The notes under the pieces are model-generated. The model was not told where the DNA came from, did no database searches, and was given only the letters and a program-made list of their open reading frames with translations. From an uncultured Flavobacteriaceae bacterium (GTDB lineage: Bacteria > Bacteroidota > Bacteroidia > Flavobacteriales > Flavobacteriaceae): 64,000 bases of DNA. Both the position numbers and the translations under genes were made by a program. The stretch spans positions 248,001 through 312,000 of the forward strand of contig CANMSA010000004.1 of assembly GCA_947500385.1 (NCBI GenBank), read 5' to 3'. This document shows positions 52,191 through 62,831 of this stretch, piece by piece. The stretch's first letter is position 1; every line of letters begins with the position of its first letter.

Positions 52191-53330
52191 CTAGGAGACC
52201 AAATCATCGCGCGTACCAAGAATAATGGCATCCACCAACTCATCCAATACTTCTTGAATCTTAGGATCTGTACAGTTGACCAAAATAGCACATACCAGTT
52301 GCTCTTTCGGATACACAAAAAAATTGGAATACCCTCCTACCCCATTGCCAACATGACCATAATACGGACGCCCTTTTGCATCTTCGCTTACTTGCCAACC
52401 CAGGCCGTAATAGGTTGATTTCCCTGCAACCGTCTGCGCGGTTAAAAAGGGTTCCAAGGCGTTTTGGTTTAGGATTGTCCCATTCAGATAGGCCTGGCCC
52501 AAACGCGCGATATCGGTGGTTGTAGAAAGGTAGCCGCCGCCCGCTAATTTGTAGAAATTGTCTACGGGAATGGCCGGTCGAAAGCCCCGTTTGTTTTTGG
52601 AGTAAAAAGTGGTGATTTGCGTCTGGTCTGCTTGCGCAATGGTATGTACCCCCTTATTGAAACTCCTTTCAGATACTTCGGTACGCAAAGCAGGCGTAAG
52701 CGTATTTTTCATTCCTAAAGGGTCTAGTACTTTTTCCTGAACATACCCTGCAAAGGGGAGACCACTTGCTTCCTGCATTGCCAAGGACAGCAATACCCAG
52801 TCGTAACTGTTATAATGATACCCCGTACCGGGTTCGAACAACAATGGATCATCTTTGAACAAGGCAATGCTCTCTTTGATGGTATAGGGTTTATTAAGAC
52901 CGTACTCGATACCCCGATATCCTCTGATCCCCGCAGTATGCCCTGCTAGTTGACGAATGGTAAAATCAAATTCTTTTTTCGGATAGTAAGGCACATAATC
53001 GTACAAAGAAGCATCCAACGCTATCATACCATCGGCGACCATATGTGCCAGGGCCGTGGCGGCTATCGGTTTTGAAACACTGGCAATTCGGAAAATAGTA
53101 TGCCCAGGGTCTATTGGGGCCTTCATATCCAAATTGCAATACCCCAACCCCCTTTGAAAGACGGTCTTCCCGGATTTTAAAACGGTGATTGCCAAACCGG
53201 GAACCTGTTCCTCATTGATCAATGCCGTCAAAAGGGCTTCTGCTTTCACCAAACCTGCTAGGGACGGGTCGGCACCTAGAAGTCGTTGCTTCGCAAAGAG
53301 ATTTTTCAGGTATTTTGTAATCGGGTTCAA
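52191..53330 (-). CDS. serine hydrolase of the beta-lactamase class C/D-alanyl-peptidase family
   Basis: A 379-residue serine hydrolase. The active-site motif is SVSK (in FRIASVSKPIAATALAHM), with the YHYNSYDWVLL segment in the YxN position and GHVGNGVGG in the HxG position. Such enzymes are peptidases, esterases or beta-lactamases; sequence does not tell which. The start is TTG (MNPITKYLKNLFAKQ) and no clear signal peptide is seen, so it may be cytoplasmic or the start may be wrong. The LuxR regulator gene begins 76 bases after its stop. Confidence 0.82.
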   Translation of the reverse strand: MNPITKYLKNLFAKQRLLGADPSLAGLVKAEALLTALINEEQVPGLAITVLKSGKTVFQRGLGYCNLDMKAPIDPGHTIFRIASVSKPIAATALAHMVADGMIALDASLYDYVPYYPKKEFDFTIRQLAGHTAGIRGYRGIEYGLNKPYTIKESIALFKDDPLLFEPGTGYHYNSYDWVLLSLAMQEASGLPFAGYVQEKVLDPLGMKNTLTPALRTEVSERSFNKGVHTIAQADQTQITTFYSKNKRGFRPAIPVDNFYKLAGGGYLSTTTDIARLGQAYLNGTILNQNALEPFLTAQTVAGKSTYYGLGWQVSEDAKGRPYYGHVGNGVGGYSNFFVYPKEQLVCAILVNCTDPKIQEVLDELVDAIILGTRDDLVS

Positions 53331-53376
53331 GTAAATGGAATCAACTTATGTATTGTTTGAATCTTGGTATGGACAG

Positions 53377-54201
53377 TTACTTAAATAGCAAACGACCTTT
53401 GTACAATAATTCGACCGCTATTTCTTCTGGCCGTGTTGTGGCAATGACGTCTCCGGTACCTCGAATGACCCCTTTGATCGATGCTTGCGGATCTACCAAA
53501 ATATCGTTCGACCCGCGATGGTTGAGCGTTACATTTTGAGCTACTACATTTTCGGCTTCGATGCGTGAATCACCTGCTGCGATGTTTACACTTAAATTGG
53601 TAACTGTTCCACGGAGTTTAAAATAAGCTATTCCGTTTACAAGCACACTTAGGTCTTCGCAAGCGACCGCCAAATCGAACTCCCCGTCGGTGGTTTCCGA
53701 TTCTGGGTTTATAAAACTCTCCGACAGCAACTGCAGACTTGTATATCCCAAGGTTCCATCACTTATAACCGGCCATCCCGAACTACTACGGATTTCCGTA
53801 ATATTGGGGGCGGTTACGTATATCGTTGTAAGTCCATACTCTCGAAAGAAATTACAGTCGTTGGTGTCTCGTAACAGCAAGCGTTGCCCTTCGACCGTAG
53901 CGCTCACTTCTTCTATAAGATTGTCTCCAGTTTGGATTTCAACTTTTTGGGTATCGCCTTGGGCCAACACCAAGGATACGTTTTCAAATACCGTGATTTG
54001 TGTAAACGGGGGCACCACCACCTCTTCTCGCACCAAATCTCCCGCACTTTGAAAACAGTCTGGCGCCGATTCCGAATTGCATCCAAGGAGCAGGCCCCAG
54101 CAAAGTATTGCAAGGAAAACCATCTTAATGACAGACAGCCACTTCCTGCCCTTTTTAGGAGGACCCTCTACCAGTTGTAATTTTAACTCTTTGTTCATCA
54201 T
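53377..54201 (-). CDS. GIN domain (DUF2807) lipoprotein
   Basis: A 274-residue protein with a 25-residue basic head, one hydrophobic helix and a lipobox (LLLGC near residue 41). The mature part is the repetitive right-handed beta structure of the head GIN domain family, beginning PPFTQITVFENVSLVLAQGD and continuing with GRLLL, IYVTAP, LSVLVNGIAYFKLRGTV and VIRGTGDVIATTRP. Role unknown; such proteins are abundant surface lipoproteins in Bacteroidota. The long basic head before the signal helix is unusual. Confidence 0.82.
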   Translation of the reverse strand: MMNKELKLQLVEGPPKKGRKWLSVIKMVFLAILCWGLLLGCNSESAPDCFQSAGDLVREEVVVPPFTQITVFENVSLVLAQGDTQKVEIQTGDNLIEEVSATVEGQRLLLRDTNDCNFFREYGLTTIYVTAPNITEIRSSSGWPVISDGTLGYTSLQLLSESFINPESETTDGEFDLAVACEDLSVLVNGIAYFKLRGTVTNLSVNIAAGDSRIEAENVVAQNVTLNHRGSNDILVDPQASIKGVIRGTGDVIATTRPEEIAVELLYKGRLLFK

Positions 54202-54269
54202 TCGTACGGGTAATTCAAAATAGCACCGTCCTATTTCATTTGCAATTATACTTTATTTCCTGTTTCGCC

Positions 54270-55367
54270 TCATAGACGAACTCCCACCCCGAATTCTACC
54301 GCTTCTGCTGCCGCGGCATGTGATTTTAGGGAAATCTCACCAAACCATTTGTCTCCAAAATAACGTTTCAGCCCCATTCTGTTGTACACTCTCCCCTCAA
54401 AATCAAAAGGATAATACACATAATACCCCAATTGCGAAGTAATACTTAGTTTGTTTATAAAAAGTTCATGCCCAATAAAAAGCCCTACCCTCTTATAATC
54501 GGTATCTGGAGACACGTTGTTTTCTGGAAAGGCAATGCTCTGAAATTCTATTAGTTCTTTTAAGAAATTACTAAAAAAGATATCGGTTCCCGCCTGCAGC
54601 GCACTTCGGCGTCCCACCCGTTTGTCAACATATCCCGAGATGATATAAAAAGGGTATTGCCCCGCGCCAATGTTATCGCTTTCGTTTACACCTCCCCTAA
54701 GTGCTACATTGTATCTAAAAGGCTCCACGACTTTGACCTTTTCCCTTTTTACGTAATCTGGTTCATTGGTTCCCAATGAGTAAATAAGCCCTGCATTGAA
54801 TGCCAATGTATTGGTAGAAGTATTAGGTGCCCTTACATTCGCATTCGAGTAATGTATGATCGAGATCCCTGCTTTTACTCCTAACCCTCTAAAAATACGT
54901 TCCTTTTGGTAGTTCAACATTAAATAGGTAGTACTGAGGAACTTTGAGCCATAGGCATTGTTTCGAAAATTGTCTATACGGTCATAAGGGTTGGTGGCAT
55001 ACGCAATTCCCTGAGCAACCCGTAGTTGTAGATTTCGTTTTAAGAAGTAGAAATTAAAATGGGCGAAGAGTCCGTAGGTTTCCCCCAAGGTTGTATTATG
55101 GGTGTCTTGATAAACAAAGGATGCACCTATATCCGGATAGTTATACAATTGTTCCCACTCTTGACCACCAAAGGTCTTTCGACTGTACCCTAAAATCAAG
55201 CCGGTCGGATGTTCCGTTATTAAATGTGAAATGTCTGTATTATGTAAAATAACCGACCCTTGGAAAGGGGTGGCTTCGAAAATGTACTGTTGTTCCTCTT
55301 TTACTTCTTGAGAAAAACCAACATTCGCGATCAGTAGTAAGAAAAGTAGGCATCCCCTTCGGCTCAT
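54270..55367 (-). CDS. PagL-like acyloxyacyl hydrolase (lipid A deacylase family)
   Basis: A 365-residue exported outer membrane protein (signal peptide MSRRGCLLFLLLIANVGFSQ). The active-site motif of lipid A 3-O-deacylases, H-x-S, is seen in IIHYSNANVRAPN near residue 190, and strands such as FNAGLIYSLGT and YNVALRGGVN indicate a beta barrel. It probably removes an acyl chain from lipid A or a similar lipid. ATG at 55367 is chosen; the longer frame begins at a TTG. A plus-strand overlap frame is a shadow. Confidence 0.8.
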   Translation of the reverse strand: MSRRGCLLFLLLIANVGFSQEVKEEQQYIFEATPFQGSVILHNTDISHLITEHPTGLILGYSRKTFGGQEWEQLYNYPDIGASFVYQDTHNTTLGETYGLFAHFNFYFLKRNLQLRVAQGIAYATNPYDRIDNFRNNAYGSKFLSTTYLMLNYQKERIFRGLGVKAGISIIHYSNANVRAPNTSTNTLAFNAGLIYSLGTNEPDYVKREKVKVVEPFRYNVALRGGVNESDNIGAGQYPFYIISGYVDKRVGRRSALQAGTDIFFSNFLKELIEFQSIAFPENNVSPDTDYKRVGLFIGHELFINKLSITSQLGYYVYYPFDFEGRVYNRMGLKRYFGDKWFGEISLKSHAAAAEAVEFGVGVRL

Positions 55368-55445
55368 AGAATTCAAAGGTAAAACTATTCCCAAATTAAT
55401 ATCAAAAGATGGCGCTCATTTTACGTGCCCAATATATGAAAACAA

Positions 55446-56399
55446 TTAGAAAAGTGCTTGCGCAATGGCTTTGACATTATCTGATTTCCCCATAGAATAA
55501 TAGTGTAATACAGGCACCCCTGCTGCTTTTAGTTCTTTCGATTGTGCAATGGCCCATTCTACTCCTACTTGTCGTACCGCCTTATTGTTTTGGCACCCTT
55601 CAACCGCATCGATCAGGTCTTGGGGTATATCGATCTTAAATACCTGAGGTAACAATTGCAAATGCTTTTTGATGGCTATCGGCTTTATGCCCGGAATGAT
55701 CGGTATGTTTATCCCCATCTCTTTGGCGGCGGCAACAAATTCAAAATATTTTTTATTATCAAAAAACATTTGGGTTACGATATAGTCGGCACCGGCGGCT
55801 ACTTTTTCCTTCAAACGTTTTAGATCCGATTTTAAGGAAGGGGCTTCTAGATGTTTTTCAGGGTAGCCTCCTACCCCGATGCAAAAATCGGCGCAATTAT
55901 CACCCTCCATTTTCTCGAGTAAGTACTGACCACAATTCAGATCCTTTATTTGCCGTACCAGATCGATCGTAAATTCGTGACCGCCTTTGGTAGGTATAAA
56001 GTATTTTTCCCCTTTCATGGCGTCACCACGTAGGGCCATCACATTATCAATCCCCAAATAATGGCAGTCTACCAATAAATATTCGGTTTCTTCTTTGGTG
56101 AAACCACCACATAGCACATGCGGTACGGTATCTACGTCATATTTGTGTTTGATAGAAGCACAAATACCCAAAGTACCCGGGCGCATGCGGGTAAGTTTTT
56201 TATCCAACAGTCCGTCGCGCTCAATATATACGTATTCTTCACGGGAGGTCGTTACATCTATGAAGGGAGGTTTGAACTCCATTAAAGGATCAATGTTATT
56301 ATAAAGTTCCTGTATATTGCGGCCTTTCAACGGGGGAATAATTTCGAACGAGAAAAGCGTATTACCCTCGGCACTCTTTATATGATCGGTTACTTTCAT
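55446..56399 (-). CDS. metF: methylenetetrahydrofolate reductase [NAD(P)H]
   Basis: MetF reduces 5,10-methylene-THF to 5-methyl-THF, the methyl donor for MetH. The 317-residue TIM barrel has TLFSFEIIPPLKGRN (catalytic Glu), DVTTSREEYVY, RGDAMKGEKYF, FCIGVGGYPEKH and TQMFFDNKKYF, all diagnostic. It is downstream of metH in the riboswitch-controlled operon; the 184-base gap between them has no obvious terminator or promoter. Confidence 0.96.
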   Translation of the reverse strand: MKVTDHIKSAEGNTLFSFEIIPPLKGRNIQELYNNIDPLMEFKPPFIDVTTSREEYVYIERDGLLDKKLTRMRPGTLGICASIKHKYDVDTVPHVLCGGFTKEETEYLLVDCHYLGIDNVMALRGDAMKGEKYFIPTKGGHEFTIDLVRQIKDLNCGQYLLEKMEGDNCADFCIGVGGYPEKHLEAPSLKSDLKRLKEKVAAGADYIVTQMFFDNKKYFEFVAAAKEMGINIPIIPGIKPIAIKKHLQLLPQVFKIDIPQDLIDAVEGCQNNKAVRQVGVEWAIAQSKELKAAGVPVLHYYSMGKSDNVKAIAQALF

Positions 56400-56583
56400 T
56401 CTTCTTCTTGTAAATTACTATTGTTGTTGGTAAGAAATTAATCTACTCAGTTGGTTCGTTCGCCCTTAGGTTTCTTCCTTTGGGAAATTTCTCGTAAAAT
56501 CATATATGGTATTCATACGCATTCTTACTTCTTTTTATACTTCCAATTCTATATATTCCATACCATTTTTTGACCAACATCAA

Positions 56584-59289
56584 TCAACCATCAACTAAAT
56601 TCGGTGCCAACCATTTGGTCGCTTTCGCAATCGATATTCCTTTTCGTTCCGCAAAATCGGCCACCTGATCTTTTTTTATTTTTCCGAGACCAAAATAACG
56701 CGCCTCCGGGCTTCCAAAATAATAGCCACTAACCGAAGCCGCCGGCCACATGGCCAAGCTTTCGGTCAACTGAACCCCGATGCGTTCTTCTACTTGAAGC
56801 AAGTCCCATATGGTCAATTTTTCCAAATGATCGGGACAGGCCGGATATCCCGGAGCTGGTCTAATTCCTTTATACGATTCGTTGATAAGTTCGTCATTGG
56901 TCAACTTTTCATCCGCGGCATACCCCCAGTGTTTTGTGCGCACTTCTTTATGCAAATACTCGGCAAAAGCTTCTGCCAAACGATCTGCCAAAGCCTTGAT
57001 CATAATCGAGCTATAATCATCTAGCTGCTTTTCATATTCCGCAGCGAGTTCGGCGGTACCAAAGCCCGTACTAACACAAAAACATCCTATATAGTCCTGT
57101 TTACCAGAAGTCTTTGGCGCTATAAAATCGGCCAAGGCGTAATCGGGCACCCCTTCCCTTCTCTGTAGCTGTTGTCGCAAGGTTCTAAACACATACCGTT
57201 CCTTATCACCTTCACCTTGGGGAACCGAAACTTCGATATCATCGTCATTAATACTGTTTGCCGGAAACAGTCCGAATACACCCCGAGCGGTTAGTTGCTT
57301 TTCGGAAAGCACTTTTTTAAGCATTGCCTGTGCATCGGCAAAAAGTTCGGTCGCTTGGGTTCCCACCACATCATCTTGTAAAATATCGGGATATTTTCCA
57401 TGTAATTCCCAGCTTCTGAAAAAAGGGGTCCAGTCGATAAACGGCAACAATTTTTCTAAATCCATCCTTTCGATGACTTGAATACCCAATTCTCTGGGCG
57501 GTACGATCTCGCTTGTGCCCCAATCAATCGCACATTTATTTTTCCTGGCCGCCTCAATAGACTTATATTCCTTTTTTACCGACCGTTTTAAAAATTTATC
57601 ACGAAAAACCTCGTAGTCCTCTTTCAGGTTTTGTTTATAGGCTACATTGGTGTCTTTCTTCAGCAAATCACCTACTACCGTTACTGCCCGAGAAGCGTCA
57701 TTTACATGCACCACCGCCTCCCTATATTGCGGGTCGATTTTCACGGCCGTATGTGCCTTACTCGTGGTGGCCCCGCCGATCAACAGTGGTACCGTAAAGT
57801 TTTTACGCTGCATCTCCTTTGCCAAATGTACCATTTCATCCAAAGAAGGGGTGATCAACCCACTTAAACCAATGATATCTACGTTATGTGTAATGGCCTC
57901 GGCGATGATTTTTTCTGGTGGTACCATTACACCTAAATCTACTATTTCATAGTTGTTGCAAGCGAGAACTACGCTTACAATATTTTTACCGATGTCGTGC
58001 ACATCTCCTTTTACGGTCGCCATAAGAATTTTACCGGCTCCCTCCGAGCCTTCCTTCTGGGGGTTTCGTAACTTTTCCTCTTCGATATATGGCAAGAGAT
58101 AGGCAACGGCCTTTTTCATGACCCTGGCGGACTTCACCACCTGCGGCAAAAACATTTTTCCACTTCCGAATAAATCACCCACCACATTCATTCCCGTCAT
58201 CAAATGCCCTTCGATGACTTCGATGGGTTTACTCACACTTAAACGCGCCGCTTCTACATCTTCCACAATATATTGATCAATACCTTTTACCAACGCTCGT
58301 GTAATACGTTCCTGCAACGAATCTTCTCGCCAAGAAAGGTCTACCTTACTTTCCTTCGCCTTCCCAACGACCGTCTCGGCAAAATCCAACAAGCGTTCCG
58401 TAGCATCATCGCGCCGGTTTAAAATAACATCTTCAACATGCTCCAATAAGTCTTTCGGAATATCGTCGTATACTTCGAGCATGGTGGGGTTTACAATGCC
58501 CATATTCATTCCTGCCTTGATGGCATGGTAGAGAAATACGGAATGCATGGCTTCCCGTACCGGGTTGTTTCCCCTAAAACTGAAAGACACATTACTAACA
58601 CCACCACTCACACTACAATATGGGAGGTTTTCGCGTACCCATCTAGTCGCTTCAATAAAATCGATTGCATTTAACTTATGCTCATCCATCCCCGTGGCGA
58701 CGGGAAAAATGTTTAAATCGAAAATGATGTCCTCGGGAGGAAAATTAACCTCGTTGACCAAAATATCATAGGATCGCTTCGAAATCTCGATTCTCCTGTC
58801 ATAGTTATCGGCCTGTCCCACCTCATCAAATGCCATTACAATAACCGCTGCACCATATCTCTTGATCAACTTGGCATGCTGCACAAATTGTTCTTTTCCT
58901 TCCTTTAAACTAATGGAGTTTACAACGCATTTTCCCTGTACAACGCGCAGTCCCGCTTCGATTATTTCCCATTTTGAACTGTCGATCATGATGGGCACCC
59001 TCGCGATATCGGGTTCGGCGATGACCAAATTCAAAAACTTTACCATGGCCTCCTTGCCATCTATGAGCCCATCGTCCATATTAATGTCGATGATCTGTGC
59101 CCCACCCTCGACTTGATTGCGCGCCACATCCAAGGCCTCTTCGAATTTTTCTTCTTTTACAAGCCTTAAAAACTTCTTCGAACCGGCTACATTGGTGCGT
59201 TCCCCAACATTGATAAAGTTGTTTTCAGGAGTTACGACCAAAGGTTCTAGTCCTGACAGTTTAAGGTATTTCGGTTTTGGTTCGTTCAT
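56584..59289 (-). CDS. metH: cobalamin-dependent methionine synthase, pterin/B12/reactivation part
   Basis: The larger part of a split MetH (901 residues): pterin-binding domain (1-300, [27 protein letters not shown]), helical cap and B12-binding domain ([16 protein letters not shown], the D-x-H-x-x-G cobalamin motif near residue 430), and C-terminal SAM-dependent reactivation domain ([26 protein letters not shown]). The homocysteine-binding barrel is encoded separately at 59567, so the two must assemble in trans. Such splitting is common in flavobacteria. ATG overlaps the ABM gene stop by one base. Confidence 0.95.
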   Translation of the reverse strand: MNEPKPKYLKLSGLEPLVVTPENNFINVGERTNVAGSKKFLRLVKEEKFEEALDVARNQVEGGAQIIDINMDDGLIDGKEAMVKFLNLVIAEPDIARVPIMIDSSKWEIIEAGLRVVQGKCVVNSISLKEGKEQFVQHAKLIKRYGAAVIVMAFDEVGQADNYDRRIEISKRSYDILVNEVNFPPEDIIFDLNIFPVATGMDEHKLNAIDFIEATRWVRENLPYCSVSGGVSNVSFSFRGNNPVREAMHSVFLYHAIKAGMNMGIVNPTMLEVYDDIPKDLLEHVEDVILNRRDDATERLLDFAETVVGKAKESKVDLSWREDSLQERITRALVKGIDQYIVEDVEAARLSVSKPIEVIEGHLMTGMNVVGDLFGSGKMFLPQVVKSARVMKKAVAYLLPYIEEEKLRNPQKEGSEGAGKILMATVKGDVHDIGKNIVSVVLACNNYEIVDLGVMVPPEKIIAEAITHNVDIIGLSGLITPSLDEMVHLAKEMQRKNFTVPLLIGGATTSKAHTAVKIDPQYREAVVHVNDASRAVTVVGDLLKKDTNVAYKQNLKEDYEVFRDKFLKRSVKKEYKSIEAARKNKCAIDWGTSEIVPPRELGIQVIERMDLEKLLPFIDWTPFFRSWELHGKYPDILQDDVVGTQATELFADAQAMLKKVLSEKQLTARGVFGLFPANSINDDDIEVSVPQGEGDKERYVFRTLRQQLQRREGVPDYALADFIAPKTSGKQDYIGCFCVSTGFGTAELAAEYEKQLDDYSSIMIKALADRLAEAFAEYLHKEVRTKHWGYAADEKLTNDELINESYKGIRPAPGYPACPDHLEKLTIWDLLQVEERIGVQLTESLAMWPAASVSGYYFGSPEARYFGLGKIKKDQVADFAERKGISIAKATKWLAPNLVDG

Positions 59290-59570
59290 CAGCTATAGTG
59301 CAATACTTCGGGAAACGGTTCGTAAAAATGATGTAATAATTTTTTCCACTCTTGATATTGGGGCGACTGGCGAAAACCGATCTCATGGTCTTCCAAGGTA
59401 TCCCATTGAACGAGCAGCAGGTATTGGTTCTCTTTCTCTAGACATTTTTTCAAATCATGTGAAACATACCCGTTCATCCCCATAATTATAGGTGCTGCCA
59501 AAGCAAAACTCTCCTCAAAATGTTGTGTTTGCCCTTTTTTGATATGTAAGATAGCCGTCTCTAAAATCAT
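59289..59570 (-). CDS. antibiotic biosynthesis monooxygenase (ABM) domain protein
   Basis: A 93-residue ferredoxin-like ABM-family protein ([25 protein letters not shown]; the strand [30 protein letters not shown] is typical). It sits between the two halves of metH, overlapping both (stop of metH-N side by four bases, metH-C start by one), so it is part of the operon and translationally coupled. ABM proteins include heme-degrading and small-molecule monooxygenases; a role in methionine or B12 metabolism is not known and is inferred from position only. Confidence 0.8.
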   Translation of the reverse strand: MILETAILHIKKGQTQHFEESFALAAPIIMGMNGYVSHDLKKCLEKENQYLLLVQWDTLEDHEIGFRQSPQYQEWKKLLHHFYEPFPEVLHYS

Positions 59571-60577
59571 ACCGACATACTTATTTTTTCAACCTTTCTA
59601 GGCGCATACTGCTGCACCAATTTGGCGATGGCGGTAATATGTTCGGGCGTAGTGCCACAGCATCCCCCAACGATATTTACCAAGCCTTTTTCCACATATT
59701 CCTTTATTTGTTCCGCCATTTGTTCAGGAGATTCGTCATATTCCCCAAAAGCATTTGGCAAACCTGCATTCGGATGTGCCGACACGGCATAATCCGTTCT
59801 GCTCGATAGTACCTCTAAATGTGGCACCAATTGATTGGCTCCCAGCGCACAATTGAACCCAACGGAAAGTATTTGAATATGGGAGATCGAAATCAGGAAC
59901 GCCTCGGCCGTTTGTCCCGATAAGGTTCTGCCCGAAGCATCGGTAATAGTGCCACTTACCATGACCGGCACTTCGATGGTACGTTCTTCCTTGACCTCCT
60001 CTATGGCAAAAAGGGCTGCTTTTGCATTCAACGTATCAAAAATCGTTTCCACTAAGAGTATATCGGCACCCCCATCTAACAACGCTTCTATCTGCTGCTT
60101 ATACGCTATTCGAAGTTCCTCGAAAGAAATGGCACGAAACCCTGGGTCATTGACATCCGGAGACATGCTCGCCGTTTTATTCGTGGGGCCTATACTACCT
60201 GCTACAAAGCGTGGTTTGTGAGGTTCTTTGGCGGTAAACTCGTTCGCTACGCGCTTGGCGATGCTGGCTGATTCGTAGTTCAGTTCATACACCAATTCCT
60301 CCATATGGTAATCTGCCATTGCGATGGTGGTGCCAGAAAAGGTGTTCGTCTCCACAATGTCGGCTCCTGCGGCAAAGTATTTTCGATGCACTTCGGCAAT
60401 CGCTTCTGGCTGTGTCAATGACAGCAGGTCATTGTTGCCTTGCAATGGATGCGCCCAGTCTTTGAAACGTTCCCCTCTAAAATCGGTCTCCTGGAATTTA
60501 TATCGTTGCAACATGGTACCCATGGCGCCATCCAACACCAGAATTCGTTCTTTTAGTATTTCTTGAATATTGCTCAT
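59567..60577 (-). CDS. methionine synthase homocysteine-binding subunit (homocysteine S-methyltransferase family)
   Basis: A 336-residue betaine/homocysteine methyltransferase-type barrel, equal to the N-terminal module of MetH. LVLDGAMGTMLQ, ADIVETNTFSGTT, GSIGPTNKTAS and the zinc ligands VGFNCALGA and IVGGCCGTTPEHI are present. The frame is open to 60664, but the ATG at 60577 (MSNIQEILKERIL) lies after the riboswitch and fits the family start. It must act with the metH part at 56584. Confidence 0.93.
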   Translation of the reverse strand: MSNIQEILKERILVLDGAMGTMLQRYKFQETDFRGERFKDWAHPLQGNNDLLSLTQPEAIAEVHRKYFAAGADIVETNTFSGTTIAMADYHMEELVYELNYESASIAKRVANEFTAKEPHKPRFVAGSIGPTNKTASMSPDVNDPGFRAISFEELRIAYKQQIEALLDGGADILLVETIFDTLNAKAALFAIEEVKEERTIEVPVMVSGTITDASGRTLSGQTAEAFLISISHIQILSVGFNCALGANQLVPHLEVLSSRTDYAVSAHPNAGLPNAFGEYDESPEQMAEQIKEYVEKGLVNIVGGCCGTTPEHITAIAKLVQQYAPRKVEKISMSV

Positions 60578-60658
60578 TATTTTATCATTTTCATCACCAA
60601 AGTTGTTTGTATAACGCTTTTTTAAATGTAAGAGTATACATCGGTCTCTAGTAGAACA

Positions 60659-60796
60659 TATCAAGAAAGGAAAAGAAAGACATTCGTCTTTTTAAAGTTA
60701 TCTGTTACGCTTTACGCGTACTAGAATGTAGCACCTTCTTTTGGCAAAGGGTTGCTAAGGCTTCAAAGGGTCTATTCCCTCCACCTTTCTTGATAA
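60659..60796 (-). promoter_or_regulatory. SAM-I (S-box) riboswitch upstream of metH
   Basis: On the minus strand the leader begins TATCAAGAAAGGTGGAGGGA, then GACCC, TTTGAAGCC, TTAGCAACC and GGTGCTACATTC, the consensus core of the SAM-I aptamer. P1 is 12 perfect pairs: 60784-60795 with 60659-60670. A P4-like hairpin AAAGACGAATGTCTTT follows. It controls the methionine synthase-metF operon by S-adenosylmethionine. No clear intrinsic terminator lies between it and the ATG, so control may be translational. Confidence 0.93.
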
Positions 60797-60900
60797 CAAC
60801 TTACAGTTTGGTAATGAACTCGCTACAAAGTAACAGCACTACTTGCTCAAAAACAAGAAAAGTGAAAGAAATTAGCCCAATTCACCTAAAATAAAGGCAA

Positions 60901-60933
60901 TAAAAAACCTTCGCTATAGCAAATAGCAAAGGT
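60901..60933 (-). terminator. intrinsic terminator after the oxidoreductase gene
   Basis: Minus-strand ACCTTTGCTAT, TTGCT loop, ATAGCGAAGGT, then TTTTTT; stem of 11 with one mismatch, 26 bases after the stop of the gene at 60959. Confidence 0.82.
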
Positions 60934-60958
60934 CTCTATCACTTAAACCAAACAGGTA

Positions 60959-62020
60959 TTATGAAATACTCTGCACCACTTCTTTCTTGGCCTCTTTTTT
61001 TGAACCATCAAAACCTTCGACCCCCCCAACGGTAGTATACTTCATTACAAACCGCTTTCCGGGATTGATCAGTTGATACGCATATTGGCACATCACTGCG
61101 GCCTCGTGAAAGCCGGATAATATTAGCTTTAACTTCCCTTCATACGTATTTACATCGCCAATGGCAAACACACCCGGTATGTTGGTTTGGTAGTCTTTGG
61201 CGTTGTTCACCTTGATCGCATTTTTCTCAATTTCCAACCCCCAACTTCCGATGGGGCCAAGTTTTGGAGAAAGGCCGAACAAGGGTATAAAGGCATCGGT
61301 TTCTACATAGGTTTCCCCTTTGTCGGCATCATTGTGCTTAATGACCACAGCCTCCACATTTTCATCTCCATATATGTTCTTTACCTGGGCCTCCGTATAC
61401 AATTTTATCTTACCAACTTTGGCCAATTCAGCCGCTTTCTCAACAGAGTCCAAAGCACCTCTAAACTCATTTCTTCGATGTACCAACGAGACTTCCGAAG
61501 CCACTTCTGCAAGAAAAATGGACCAGTCCAACGCCGAATCACCGCCGCCGGCAATGACCACTTTTTTATCTCTATAGATTTCAGGGTCTTTGATCATATA
61601 GGCAACGCCCTTATCCTCAAAATCTACAATATTTTCGATCGGTGGTTTTCGCGGTTCAAAAGAACCGAGTCCGCCTGCTATGACCACTACCGGTGCCTGA
61701 TGCCGGGTTCCCTTGTTCGTGGTAACCACGAAAGAGCCATCTTCTTGCTTTTCCAATGTTTCAGCCCGTTCTCCCAAGGTAAATCCTGGTTCAAAAGGCT
61801 TGATCTGCTCCATCAGATTATCCACCAAATCTCCCGCCAATATTTCGGGAAAGGCGGGAATATCGTAAATGGGCTTTTTGGGATATATCTCCGAACATTG
61901 ACCGCCTGCTTGAGGCAGGGCATCGATCAAATGACATTTCAGTTTTAGCAAACCTGCTTCAAACACCGTAAACAGCCCTGTGGGCCCCGCTCCAATTATT
62001 AAAATATCTGTTTGTATCAT
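60959..62020 (-). CDS. ferredoxin--NADP reductase-like FAD/NAD(P)-dependent oxidoreductase
   Basis: A 353-residue flavoprotein of the thioredoxin reductase fold. FAD motif GAGPTGLFTVFEAG (residues 9-22) and NADPH motif VVIAGGGDSALDW (near 157) are clear, with GVFAIGDVNTYEGKLKLI for FAD near the end. The CxxC of thioredoxin reductases is missing at the usual place, which fits bacterial type 2 ferredoxin-NADP reductases. It probably supplies electrons from NADPH to ferredoxin for the nearby siroheme reductase; that partner link is inferred from neighbours. Confidence 0.85.
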   Translation of the reverse strand: MIQTDILIIGAGPTGLFTVFEAGLLKLKCHLIDALPQAGGQCSEIYPKKPIYDIPAFPEILAGDLVDNLMEQIKPFEPGFTLGERAETLEKQEDGSFVVTTNKGTRHQAPVVVIAGGLGSFEPRKPPIENIVDFEDKGVAYMIKDPEIYRDKKVVIAGGGDSALDWSIFLAEVASEVSLVHRRNEFRGALDSVEKAAELAKVGKIKLYTEAQVKNIYGDENVEAVVIKHNDADKGETYVETDAFIPLFGLSPKLGPIGSWGLEIEKNAIKVNNAKDYQTNIPGVFAIGDVNTYEGKLKLILSGFHEAAVMCQYAYQLINPGKRFVMKYTTVGGVEGFDGSKKEAKKEVVQSIS

Positions 62021-62075
62021 TTTTCTATTGTTTCAATTTGCTCCCGCGGGAGCTTCCTATTTAATTTAAGGACCG

Positions 62076-62823
<748 letters not shown>

Positions 62824-62831
<8 letters not shown>

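Larger units (their letters stand above)
60578..60958. other. 381-base gene-free region with SAM-I riboswitch and FNR terminator
   Basis: It holds the SAM-I riboswitch (60659-60796) and its downstream leader to metH, and the terminator of the oxidoreductase gene (60901-60933). Between 60796 and 60900 a GTTACTTTG sequence (minus strand) near 60824-60832 is a weak -7 candidate for the metH transcript. Confidence 0.8.

Noticed and set aside
60578-60664. N-terminal extension of the homocysteine methyltransferase
   Set aside because: It would translate the 3' strand of riboswitch P1 from a TTG; the ATG at 60577 matches the family start.
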